In this document: positions 35,089 through 41,748 of the stretch, in pieces
Position numbering within the stretch: position 1 is the stretch's first letter
Layout: every line of letters begins with the position of its first letter
Assembly: GCA_050998805.1 (NCBI GenBank)
Contig: JBPCPV010000027.1
Location: 1-64,000, forward strand
DNA: 64,000 nucleotides
Source: JAICKM01 sp050998805
GTDB taxonomy: Bacteria; Chloroflexota; Chloroflexia; QHBQ01; JAICKM01
Direction of reading: 5' to 3'
Program-made: the position numbers and the translations under genes
The notes under the pieces: generated by a model
Databases searched by the model: none
Seen by the model: the letters and a program-made list of their open reading frames with translations, nothing else
Told to the model about the DNA's origin: nothing

Positions 35089-36308
35089 GTGATAGTCACC
35101 GTCTGCTTGTCGTCGAACTTGCGTGGTGTGGCCGCGGGGTCGAACGGCAGGCTGTCCACCCCGTCCACACGCAGTCGGGCCACGAACGTCCCCGCCTCCG
35201 CGCCTTTGACGGTGAACGTCGGGCTGGCCGTTTGTGTGGGATGTGCGTCCGCCGGGATCGCCCGGTCTCCCAGCAGCAGCATCACGCGCTGCTCGGGGCG
35301 GACTTCGGGGCTGCACGTCACCGTCAGCGTCACATTGCCTGCGGCATCGCGCTTCGGTGTCTTAGGCTTGGTCCCCGTGATCAGAGCCGACAGGGGCAAC
35401 GGCAATTCGTTCGTTGTCCAGTCGGGCCGGTCCTTTCGGCTGATCACGCCCGACACTGTGTAGAAGCCCGCGACCCAGTTGGCAGGGTCGTTCGGCAGCG
35501 TGACGTTGATCGTCTCAGCCGTCGAGCCGGCATCAGGCGGCAGGTCGATCGGCGCAGGCAGACGCGTCGAGGTGAAGCGAACCACAACCTTATCGCCGTC
35601 AAGGTGCCGGCCGGTGATCGTGAGCACATCGCCGGGCCGCACGCTGTTCTGGGGGTTCGGCAACTTCAGCTCCTCGATAGCCGGGAAGGGCGCTGTCGCA
35701 TCGGCCTGGCTGATTGCGCCACGGTCGTCGGCCCCCCGCGACAGCACGGGCAGCGGTGTGCGGATCGGGCGGGTGCTGTCGATCAGCACGACAGCGGCCT
35801 CGTAAGCCACCGATAGGCGGTACTGCCCCTGGAAGCCTGCCCAGAGCTTCGACGTGTCTTCTAGCGACAGGGACTGCCAGGTGAAGCGCACGCGCTCGAA
35901 CTGGTCAAACAGGTCGTTTTCGGGCAGCGCGGCCTTGATCTCATCCGCGCCGAGCAGCGGATGGTCGTGCAATATGCTCATCGCCCGGCCCAACAGTCGG
36001 TGGGTGAAGATGTCGTCGTTGTCGCGCCCATAAGCGGTTACCAGATAGTAGAGGTTCAGCGCGAGCGGAGGTTGGCCGGTCTCGCCGCGCTTCACGAGAT
36101 GCGGCGGCTCCATGTTACGCAGGGCGGGGTTGACCATGATCTGGTAGAGGAAGACGTTTAGCTGGTTCGCGTTGTTCGTCCCCCGCGCCTTGTCGAGCGC
36201 CTGCGCCGTCACGGTCGTATCCGCCAGCTCGGGGTCGCCGGCGATCCCGCTCGTCAGCAGGTTACGGACTGCGGCAGTGACTGTGGCGACAGCGAGACTA
36301 TTGCTCAT
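35085..36308 (-). CDS. DUF4255 protein, eCIS tail terminator/cap (Afp16/Pvc16-like)
   Basis: This 407-residue protein opens with MSNSLAVATVTAAVRNLLTSGI, followed by VTAQALDKARGTNNANQLNVFLYQIMVNPALRNMEPP and LALNLYYLVTAYGRDNDDIFTHRLLGRAMSILHDHPLL. That is the complete DUF4255/Pvc16 N-terminal domain, which caps the distal end of tube and sheath. The C-terminal half (residues about 195-400) adds two or three Ig-like beta domains (PGDVLTITGRHLDGDKVVVRF), a common extension in this family. It overlaps its neighbours by 4 nt on both sides. Confidence 0.88.
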   Translation of the reverse strand: MSNSLAVATVTAAVRNLLTSGIAGDPELADTTVTAQALDKARGTNNANQLNVFLYQIMVNPALRNMEPPHLVKRGETGQPPLALNLYYLVTAYGRDNDDIFTHRLLGRAMSILHDHPLLGADEIKAALPENDLFDQFERVRFTWQSLSLEDTSKLWAGFQGQYRLSVAYEAAVVLIDSTRPIRTPLPVLSRGADDRGAISQADATAPFPAIEELKLPNPQNSVRPGDVLTITGRHLDGDKVVVRFTSTRLPAPIDLPPDAGSTAETINVTLPNDPANWVAGFYTVSGVISRKDRPDWTTNELPLPLSALITGTKPKTPKRDAAGNVTLTVTCSPEVRPEQRVMLLLGDRAIPADAHPTQTASPTFTVKGAEAGTFVARLRVDGVDSLPFDPAATPRKFDDKQTVTIT

Positions 36309-37312
36309 CGCCTGCCTCCGCCGCGCCCGCTCAGGTAATCTTCCAGGCTCAACGCTGGGGCGGGCGTGGGCTGCCGTGGCCGCGCTCCGCTCGGCTGTGG
36401 GGTGGCCCTCACCTCGATCCGACCGATGGTGACATGGATAGTCGGCTCGACCTGCCCTTGCGCCTGTCCCCGGTCCGCTTCGGCGGCAGGTGGAGTGTAT
36501 GCCCGCACCTGGGGCTGGGCCACAACACTTTGAGTGCGGAGTGCGGAGTGCGGAGTGCGGATTAGCTGTGGTGTGGCCTCCGAGTTCTGTGAGACACTGC
36601 TCTCGCCGGCCGCCACAGCTTGATTGCGGATTGCGGATTGCGGATTGCGGATTGGCTGTGCTGTGGCATCTAAACTCTGCAATATACGGCTCTCGCTCGA
36701 TCCCGCAAGCTGTACCGCCGTCCCGGAGGAGTGCGGAGTGCGGAGTGCGGAGTGCGGAGTGGGGATTGTCGCCGTCTCGACCGCCTCACGTATCGCCGCC
36801 GTCTCGGCGGCGCCCTGCCCAACCCGTACCGCCGCCGTCTCGGCGGCTCGCGTATGGGCTACATCCGTAGTGCGAACGGCTCCGCCGCGACTGGGCTGCG
36901 TAGCCTGCGATATGTGCGTCGGCGGCTGTTCGTCGGTGAGCCGATGCTCCGACGCGAGAAGCGCCGGCACCTGCGGCCATGCAGACGGCATCGGACGTGC
37001 AGTGCCTAGATCTGTCGCGTCGGTCAATGCCTCCCTCTTGATTGCGGAGTGTGGAGTGCGGAGTGCGGAGTGGGGTTCACCGAGCGGCACCGCGGCCGGC
37101 ACTGGCGGCTGCGGGCGGACGCCTGACGGCTCTGGGAGAAGGCGGGGCGGGGCCGTCGGCATCGGCGCAGGCGCGGCATCCCACACGTCGAACGCCTCCG
37201 TCGGGGACGCGGCAGCCGCTGTGACCGGCTCGAAGAGCGATGCGGGGCGCGGGCGAACCGTCGGGACCGCTCCCAGCGCGCGTGCGGCTAGATTGCCGAG
37301 GAAATCACTCAT
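36305..37312 (-). CDS. Repeat-rich eCIS accessory protein
   Basis: This 335-residue protein has short conserved-looking ends and a low-complexity middle. The N-terminus (MSDFLGNLAARALGAVPTVRPRPASLFEP) and C-terminus (PTIHVTIGRIEVRAT, then LSLEDYLSGR) look constrained and resemble proteins I associate with this position in other eCIS loci. The 230 residues between them are Pro/Ala/Thr rich and include PHSALRTPHSAIK, TPHSALRTPHSS, NPQSAIRN and RAAETAAVR, which are direct translations of four heptamer repeat arrays and two GC palindromes. The middle is therefore probably a disordered linker that tolerates repeat insertion. It overlaps both neighbours by 4 nt. Its function is unknown. Confidence 0.7.
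   Translation of the reverse strand: MSDFLGNLAARALGAVPTVRPRPASLFEPVTAAAASPTEAFDVWDAAPAPMPTAPPRLLPEPSGVRPQPPVPAAVPLGEPHSALRTPHSAIKREALTDATDLGTARPMPSAWPQVPALLASEHRLTDEQPPTHISQATQPSRGGAVRTTDVAHTRAAETAAVRVGQGAAETAAIREAVETATIPTPHSALRTPHSSGTAVQLAGSSESRILQSLDATAQPIRNPQSAIRNQAVAAGESSVSQNSEATPQLIRTPHSALRTQSVVAQPQVRAYTPPAAEADRGQAQGQVEPTIHVTIGRIEVRATPQPSGARPRQPTPAPALSLEDYLSGRGGGRR
36532..36559. repeat. GAGTGCG heptamer array (4 units)
   Basis: Four exact GAGTGCG units in tandem within the accessory protein gene. Three heptamers equal 21 bp, so the translated product repeats every seven residues (TPHSALR). Confidence 0.9.
36622..36649. repeat. GATTGCG heptamer array (4 units)
   Basis: Four exact GATTGCG units, a one-letter variant of the GAGTGCG family, encoding the NPQSAIR-type peptide on the minus strand. 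Confidence 0.9.
36729..36763. repeat. GAGTGCG heptamer array (5 units)
   Basis: Four exact GAGTGCG units plus a GAGTGGG unit, in frame in the accessory protein gene. Confidence 0.9.
36795..36847. repeat. Two copies of a GC-rich palindrome (GCCGCCGTCTCGGCGGC)
   Basis: The 17-bp element occurs at 36795-36811 and 36831-36847 in the accessory protein gene, and in inverse orientation at 60628-60644. Each copy can fold on itself; in frame it encodes AAETAA. Confidence 0.8.
37040..37074. repeat. Mixed GATTGCG/GAGTGCG heptamer array (5 units)
   Basis: Units GATTGCG, GAGTGTG, GAGTGCG, GAGTGCG and GAGTGGG follow each other without gaps within the accessory protein gene. Confidence 0.88.
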
Positions 37313-38043
37313 CCGCTCACCAACTCCAGATAGAATTGCCGCCGCCTCGGACTCAGCGCGAGGATCTCAGCCTCGCCCCAGCCATAGGCCGCCGCCAACG
37401 AATGCACCTCGCGCATCATCCTGTAGGCCCAGGCGTCCAGCTCGTCCCAGAAGAACGAAACTATATCAAAGCTCTCCCGCCAGCCGTTTTTGCACAACGG
37501 GCAGGTGAGCGCGAGCAGCACATCCGCCTGCGGGTCTGCATCCACCATACTCCCAACAATCGCCGCCACCACCGCATCGGGCAATGGCGCTCTCGGCTCT
37601 GCGCTCTCCGGATGCCGTATGGAGAGGATACAGTCGGCGAGCAACACCTGTCGTGCGCCCTCGACATCCAGCAGGCCATCGAGCGCCAGCAGATCACGAC
37701 TGTTCGGCAGACGGAACTCGACAGTGTAGCCCTCGGCCTCAACCACAAAACTCTCCGCCGGCTCTGTCTCCGGCGAAGCGCGTATATCGTTCACCTCGAA
37801 CGAGAGGTCGAGCGCCATGCCGCACTCCGGGCACTCGGCTCTGCCCGCTAGATGGGGACCGAACGTCCACTCCCGGAGGGTCAGCAGGCGGCTGTCCCGC
37901 TCGCCGACAGGCAGTTCGGCGAGGTCAGTAGGCGCGGCACCGGGTTCGGCTGCGGCCAGCAGGGACAGGGCGCGGCGAGCCGGAGGCACGCTCATGCCCT
38001 GGTCCCAGACATCCAGCAGCGCGGCAGCAGATAGGGCGCGCAT
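37309..38043 (-). CDS. Baseplate hub assembly chaperone-like eCIS protein (T4-type)
   Basis: This 244-residue protein starts MRALSAAALLDVWDQGMSVPPARRALSLLAAA and ends AAAYGWGEAEILALSPRRRQFYLELVSG, a pattern I associate with the T4 family baseplate hub assembly chaperone found in eCIS loci. Two CxxC pairs (CPEC near residue 70 and CPLC near residue 182) probably bind one zinc ion. The C-terminal helix with YGWGEAEILAL is the most conserved part. It lies 8 nt after the tube gene and overlaps the accessory protein gene by 4 nt. The structural role in eCIS is not settled, and the name is a family inference. Confidence 0.7.
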   Translation of the reverse strand: MRALSAAALLDVWDQGMSVPPARRALSLLAAAEPGAAPTDLAELPVGERDSRLLTLREWTFGPHLAGRAECPECGMALDLSFEVNDIRASPETEPAESFVVEAEGYTVEFRLPNSRDLLALDGLLDVEGARQVLLADCILSIRHPESAEPRAPLPDAVVAAIVGSMVDADPQADVLLALTCPLCKNGWRESFDIVSFFWDELDAWAYRMMREVHSLAAAYGWGEAEILALSPRRRQFYLELVSG

Positions 38044-38051
38044 CGGCGTGC

Positions 38052-38579
38052 CTATACCGCAGGCACCGTGAAGGTCGGCTCGCTCGGTTCAGGCACCTCA
38101 ACGTCGCGCTCCCAGCCCTCGTTCTCCAGCTTGATGTGCTGGATCGCCACCGCGTTCGCATTCGCGTCGAGGTCCGGCATCGCCTGGTACTCCGATACCC
38201 AACATCGGTAGACCTTGTAGGAGAGCACAAGCTGCCCCGCCTCGTTGTAGACCTCGATGATGATGTCCTTGCGGAAATCCTTCAGCGAAACCTCGCTGCC
38301 GAGGCCCGCGCCGAAGTGCCAGACCTTGTTCGCCCACTTCTCGAACTCGGTGTCGTGGGTCACGCCCCGCTCCAGCGTGATAGCGTCGTACTCGGTGCGC
38401 CCCGGCGACTTGCGGCTGCTGCTCGGGTCGCCACCCTCCCGGTGCTTGACCACCTCGGTCGTGCGCTTGAGCATCCCGACCTTGCTGACGCCTGCAACGT
38501 AGCGACCATCCCACTTCACGCGGAACTTGAAGTTCTTGTACGGGTCGAAGCGTTGCGCGTTCACAGTGAACTCTGCCAT
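38052..38579 (-). CDS. eCIS inner tube protein (gp19/Hcp-like; Afp1/Pvc1)
   Basis: This 175-residue protein is the tail tube subunit: FDPYKNFKFRVKWDGRYVAGVSKVGMLKRTTEVVKHREGG near the start, SPGRTEYDAITLERGVTHDTEFEKWANKVW in the middle, and VSLKDFRKDIIIEVYNEAGQLVLSYKVYRCWVSEYQAMPDLDANANAVAIQHI at the end. These are typical of T4 gp19-like tubes. Hexamers stack to form the channel through which effectors pass or in which they are packed. Only one tube gene is visible, whereas Afp and PVC have two (Afp1 and Afp5). It follows the sheath gene by 10 nt. Confidence 0.93.
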   Translation of the reverse strand: MAEFTVNAQRFDPYKNFKFRVKWDGRYVAGVSKVGMLKRTTEVVKHREGGDPSSSRKSPGRTEYDAITLERGVTHDTEFEKWANKVWHFGAGLGSEVSLKDFRKDIIIEVYNEAGQLVLSYKVYRCWVSEYQAMPDLDANANAVAIQHIKLENEGWERDVEVPEPSEPTFTVPAV

Positions 38580-38589
38580 CTTCTACTCC

Positions 38590-40221
38590 TTATACTTCGA
38601 TCTGGCCGGCTAGTTGCTGGATCTGGATGATCACGAACTCGGCGGGTTTGAGCGGCGCGAAGCCGACGATGATGTTGACGATACCCTTGTTGATGTCGCT
38701 CTGGGGGTTTGTGTCCTTGTCGCACTTCACCAGATACGCATCGTGGGGCGTGGTGCCCTGGAACGCGCCCTGCCGGAAGAGGTCGTGCATGAACGCCCCG
38801 ACATTCAGCCGGACCTGCGACCAGAGCGGCTCGTCGTTCGGCTCGAAGACGATCCACTTGGTGTTGCGGTAGAGCGTCTCTTCAATATAGAGCGCCAGCC
38901 GACGGATCGGCACGTACTTCCACTGGTTGGCGAGCTGGTCGGCACCGCGCAACGTCCGCGCTCCCCACACCACCTGGCCGATGACCGGGAAGCTGCGTAG
39001 GCAGTTGAGGCCGAGCGGGTTGAGTTCCCCGTTCTCCAGGTCGGTCAGGTGAACGCTGAGGTCGCGCACGCCGTTGAGCGAGGCGTCCACCCCGGCGGGT
39101 GCCTTCCAGACGCCCCGTTGCCCGTCAGTTCGTGCATAGACGCCCGCGACCGCCCCGGAGGCAGGGAAGTCGGCCAGCATCCCGCCTTGAAGAGGGTCCG
39201 GCATGACTAGGCGCGGAAAATAGACCGCAGCGTTCGTCGCACCGTCGCCTTGTAGCGGGAAGGCCCGGATGCCAGCGAGCGCAGCGGTTAGGCTGTCCCA
39301 GGCGGTAGGCGCATCCACCAGGAGCAACGCCCTCCTGTCCACGCAGAGTTGGAGAGCGGCAGGCAGCGTGCCGCCGCCGGTGTCGGCATCTGGGATGCAG
39401 AGCAGGTTGAAGATGTCGGTCTTGAGCAGGGCATAGATCCCCGTCTTCGCGGCCGGGTCGCCCTGGTATTGGGCGTCGGTGATCGCGTCGCCCGGGGTGC
39501 CTCCGGCGGCCTGAACATAGTTCGCCGCCGCAGCTGCGCCTCCGCCCCCGGCACCACCTCCGGCTCCGCCTCCGCCCCCGGCTCCTCCGCCTCCACCGCC
39601 CCCGGCGGGTGGGGCAGGCGCGGCAGGGGTATCGGCGAACGGATCTTTGCCGAACGCCACATCCGAGCTGGGTGCCGGCCGTTTGTTGGTAACGGCGCTC
39701 GGTGCCAGGCTCACGAGTTGGGAGTCGGCAAGCACCTTATCCAATGTGCGCGATGATTTCGGGTCAATCGAGATGTTCAGGAACCGTTCTTGCGCGCCGG
39801 TCGCCATATCGCGGAGCGTCAAGTTATAGAGGTTCTTGTCGGTCGGATCGCTCGTGTTGTAGTCAACGCGGGCGCGGAGGCTCGAACCCCACTCACCGGG
39901 GCTGTTCGCCTGTAGCGTCGTGCCTCCGCCCAGGTCGAGTGTAGCGGCCTTCCCGTTACCGGCGACCCGCACGACCGCCGCCAAGCTGCCGCCGTTTAGG
40001 TAGTATTGGTAGACCGCGTAGCTCATCAGGCTGTCGCGTGACAGGCCCCCGTAGAGCCGCGTGAAGTCCGCCCAACTGGTGATCATGCTCGGCTCGTCCA
40101 CAGGCCCGCGAGCCGCAGGGCCTACGAAGGCGGTGATCGAGGTGGGCACACCGACGATGGTGCGTACCGCGCTCGGTAACTCCTCGATATATACGCCGGG
40201 ATATGTCGGATTGACTGGCAT
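38590..40221 (-). CDS. eCIS contractile sheath protein
   Basis: This 543-residue sheath protein starts MPVNPTYPGVYIEELPSAV, then PTSITAFVGPAARGPVDEPSMITSWADFTRLYGG, the universal N-terminal sheath motif. It ends with the domain ALYIEETLYRNTKWIVFEPNDEPLWSQVRLNVGAFMHDLFRQGAFQG, which interlocks neighbouring subunits. A poly-Gly/Ala insertion lies near residues 205-230, probably a surface loop, and codon-level repeats of CCGCC type suggest it expands. One sheath gene is present. The start has a GAGAGG ribosome binding site, with a leader of about 100 nt from the promoter at 40329-40334, which is headed by an 11-bp-phased repeat array. Confidence 0.95.
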   Translation of the reverse strand: MPVNPTYPGVYIEELPSAVRTIVGVPTSITAFVGPAARGPVDEPSMITSWADFTRLYGGLSRDSLMSYAVYQYYLNGGSLAAVVRVAGNGKAATLDLGGGTTLQANSPGEWGSSLRARVDYNTSDPTDKNLYNLTLRDMATGAQERFLNISIDPKSSRTLDKVLADSQLVSLAPSAVTNKRPAPSSDVAFGKDPFADTPAAPAPPAGGGGGGGAGGGGGAGGGAGGGGAAAAANYVQAAGGTPGDAITDAQYQGDPAAKTGIYALLKTDIFNLLCIPDADTGGGTLPAALQLCVDRRALLLVDAPTAWDSLTAALAGIRAFPLQGDGATNAAVYFPRLVMPDPLQGGMLADFPASGAVAGVYARTDGQRGVWKAPAGVDASLNGVRDLSVHLTDLENGELNPLGLNCLRSFPVIGQVVWGARTLRGADQLANQWKYVPIRRLALYIEETLYRNTKWIVFEPNDEPLWSQVRLNVGAFMHDLFRQGAFQGTTPHDAYLVKCDKDTNPQSDINKGIVNIIVGFAPLKPAEFVIIQIQQLAGQIEV

Positions 40222-40328
40222 ACTTACCTCTCCCTTTCAGTCTGTTTCGACTGGCTCTCCGCTTACCACAGGGCAAACCACTGCCCGCTTCCCGCTGCCC
40301 GGCACGACGGCCTAAACAACCACTTTCC

Positions 40329-40411
40329 ATTCTACTGCGCCCGCTTGAGCCGGGGCTGATCTTGAAATGATTTTCCCATGAGATCCGGCTGAGATCCGGC
40401 CGAGGCCGGCA
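40329..40411 (-). promoter_or_regulatory. SARP-type operator array and -10 box upstream of the sheath gene
   Basis: Six 11-bp units begin at 40346, 40357, 40368, 40379, 40390 and 40401 (plus-strand TGA core; two are exact TGAGATCCGGC). On the minus strand the last CTCA ends at 40346 and the -10 hexamer TAGAAT begins at 40334, exactly 12 bp on. No -35 box is needed in this architecture. Predicted start near 40322. Confidence 0.8.
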
Positions 40412-40624
40412 TTATGGACTGCTGGGCGGCTTGGTGTTCCATGCAGGCACGAGATCCCGCACTACCCGGCTCATACCCCTCCAACTGGAGAAGCGTAGCT
40501 GCCGCCCAGATGCCGCATCCACCGCTTCGCCCCGCAACAGGCATCCATGCTCGTCCACCAACAGGCGCAGCACCACCGTGACATATTGCTTGTCCGAGAG
40601 TCTCTCATCTGTTTCGAGCGCCAT
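40412..40624 (-). CDS. Small eCIS-associated protein of unknown function
   Basis: This 70-residue protein (MALETDERLSDKQYVTVVLR, then LLVDEHGCLLRGEAVDA and LRFSSWRGMSRVVRDLVPAW) has the beta-hairpin plus helix pattern of a compact domain. It is the first gene of the eCIS locus after the activator. The ATG at 40624 has a GAGG ribosome binding site 8 nt upstream. The gene is separated from the activator gene by 132 bp holding seven 11-bp repeats, and from the sheath gene by 190 bp holding six more, so it has its own activated promoter. No enzyme motif is visible. A regulatory or assembly-checkpoint role is a guess. Confidence 0.7.
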   Translation of the reverse strand: MALETDERLSDKQYVTVVLRLLVDEHGCLLRGEAVDAASGRQLRFSSWRGMSRVVRDLVPAWNTKPPSSP

Positions 40625-40663
40625 GATGTGACCTCACGCCGACGCCCCCGTCGGCATGGCGCT

Positions 40664-40757
40664 ACCATACCACCGGCCGCTGAGACCGGGCTGAGGTTTG
40701 GGTGAGATCCGGCTGAGGTTCCGTTGAGGTGTTGCTGAGATCTCGTTGAGATACGGC
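40664..40757 (-). promoter_or_regulatory. SARP-type operator array and -10 box upstream of the 70-aa gene
   Basis: Seven perfectly 11-bp-phased TGAG units start at 40681, 40692, 40703, 40714, 40725, 40736 and 40747. On the minus strand the last CTCA ends at 40681 and the hexamer TATGGT begins at 40669, the same 12-bp distance as in the sheath-gene array. The array touches the stop codon of the activator gene. Confidence 0.82.
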
Positions 40758-41566
40758 TAGATGCTATCAGGTGCAGAGCGAACCTGCTCGTAGAGGTCGG
40801 CTGTCAGGGCTTCGGGCAGCGCGTCGAACTCCGAACGCAAGATCTCGGCGCAGAGCCGATATTGTCGCAAAGCCTGGGCGCGTTCTCCCTGGCGGACGTA
40901 GCAGCGCATGATCAGCCGGTGGGCGTCTTCGCGGCATGGGTCGCTCGCCAGTAGCCGCCCCGCATACTCGATGCAGGCGGAGTAGTCTCCCCGCTCGTAG
41001 TAGTCGTCGGCCAGCCGCGCCAAGATGGTCAGGTAGCACGCCCGCAGCCGCTCGCGCTCCACAGCTGCATGTACATCCATCCCACTCCAGAGGTCGCCCG
41101 TGTAGACCGAGATGGCCCGCCCCCAGGCATCCAGCGCAGATCGGCGGTCGCCTAGCCGCCGGTGCCGGTCCCCCTCCTGCACCGCCTCCTCGAAATAGAG
41201 CAGGTCAATGCTCACCCCCGCGTCGCAGTTTAGCTGGTAGCAGCCCTCGACATGCACTATAGGCATGGCACCTCCAAGCAAAGGCCCAAGCTGTTTGCGG
41301 AGGCTGTAGATAAGGCTACTCAGCGCCTGCCCCGCCAAAGTCGGGTCATGGTCCGGCCAGATGATGCCGAGAATTGTGTCGCGCGGCACACACCGGCCAT
41401 GCCGCAGCGCCAGCAGCGAGAGCAACGCCTCCGTCTTGCCGCCGCTTGGCACGACGACAGGGCGGCCCTCCTTGAGCAGGCCAAAGCTGCCCAGCAGGCG
41501 AATCATAACCGGCGGCTCGATTCCGCCCAAATGCCAACCGGCTTGCTGGTCAAGTTGTTGCAACAT
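40757..41566 (-). CDS. BTAD (SARP-type) transcriptional activator of the eCIS locus
   Basis: This 269-residue protein has an OmpR-type winged helix (residues about 20-105: VMIRLLGSFGLLKEGRPVVVPSGGKTEALLSLLALRHGR, WPDHDPTLAGQALSSLIYSLRKQLG) followed by a bacterial transcriptional activation domain of TPR-like helices (DLLYFEEAVQEGDRHRRLGD...YTGDLWSGMDVHAAVERERLRACYLTILARLADDYYERGDYSACIEYAGRLLASDP). This is the SARP layout. SARPs bind direct repeats spaced by 11 bp, and such repeats lie immediately downstream. The ATG at 41566 follows AGGAGG; the upstream ATG at 41596 lacks one. It sits at the head of the locus, divergent from a recombinase gene. Confidence 0.85.
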   Translation of the reverse strand: MLQQLDQQAGWHLGGIEPPVMIRLLGSFGLLKEGRPVVVPSGGKTEALLSLLALRHGRCVPRDTILGIIWPDHDPTLAGQALSSLIYSLRKQLGPLLGGAMPIVHVEGCYQLNCDAGVSIDLLYFEEAVQEGDRHRRLGDRRSALDAWGRAISVYTGDLWSGMDVHAAVERERLRACYLTILARLADDYYERGDYSACIEYAGRLLASDPCREDAHRLIMRCYVRQGERAQALRQYRLCAEILRSEFDALPEALTADLYEQVRSAPDSI

Positions 41567-41640
41567 GGCAACCTCCTGGCTGGGAACATACATCAAATAT
41601 CAGCAGGAGCATATCGGAAGAGAGCGTCGGTGCTGCCCCT

Positions 41641-41669
41641 ATTCTAAGATAGAATTGCACCGGCGTCAA
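41641..41669 (-). promoter_or_regulatory. Promoter of the BTAD activator gene
   Basis: Minus-strand TTGACG (41664-41669), a 17-bp spacer and TAGAAT (41641-41646). Start near 41634, leader of about 68 nt. No 11-bp repeats are seen here, so autoactivation through the same operator is not indicated. Confidence 0.75.
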
Positions 41670-41712
41670 CAAGGTTACGGGTGCAAACGTCCAGATTTGG
41701 TCTCAAATCGCC

Positions 41713-41741
41713 TTGACGCCCCAGCCGGCCATATGTACAAT
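41713..41741 (+). promoter_or_regulatory. Leaderless promoter of the recombinase gene
   Basis: TTGACG (41713-41718), a 17-bp spacer and TACAAT (41736-41741). The start falls at 41748/41749, the A of the ATG. Confidence 0.78.
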
Positions 41742-41748
41742 AATGCCG

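Noticed and set aside
33089..35316. Longer version of the AAA+ ATPase starting at 35316
   Set aside because: The extra 76 residues are the out-of-frame translation of the DUF4255 gene; a TTG overlapping the DUF4255 stop gives the family-like N-terminus.
40346..40757. CRISPR-like or plasmid-iteron arrays
   Set aside because: The 11-bp unit without spacers rules out CRISPR. Iterons are usually 17-22 bp and lie next to rep genes; here the arrays sit in promoters next to a BTAD activator.
10672..41566. Intact prophage or type VI secretion system
   Set aside because: There are no capsid, terminase, portal, lysis or TssJLM membrane-complex genes. DUF4157, DUF4255 and the Pvc15-like ATPase are eCIS markers.
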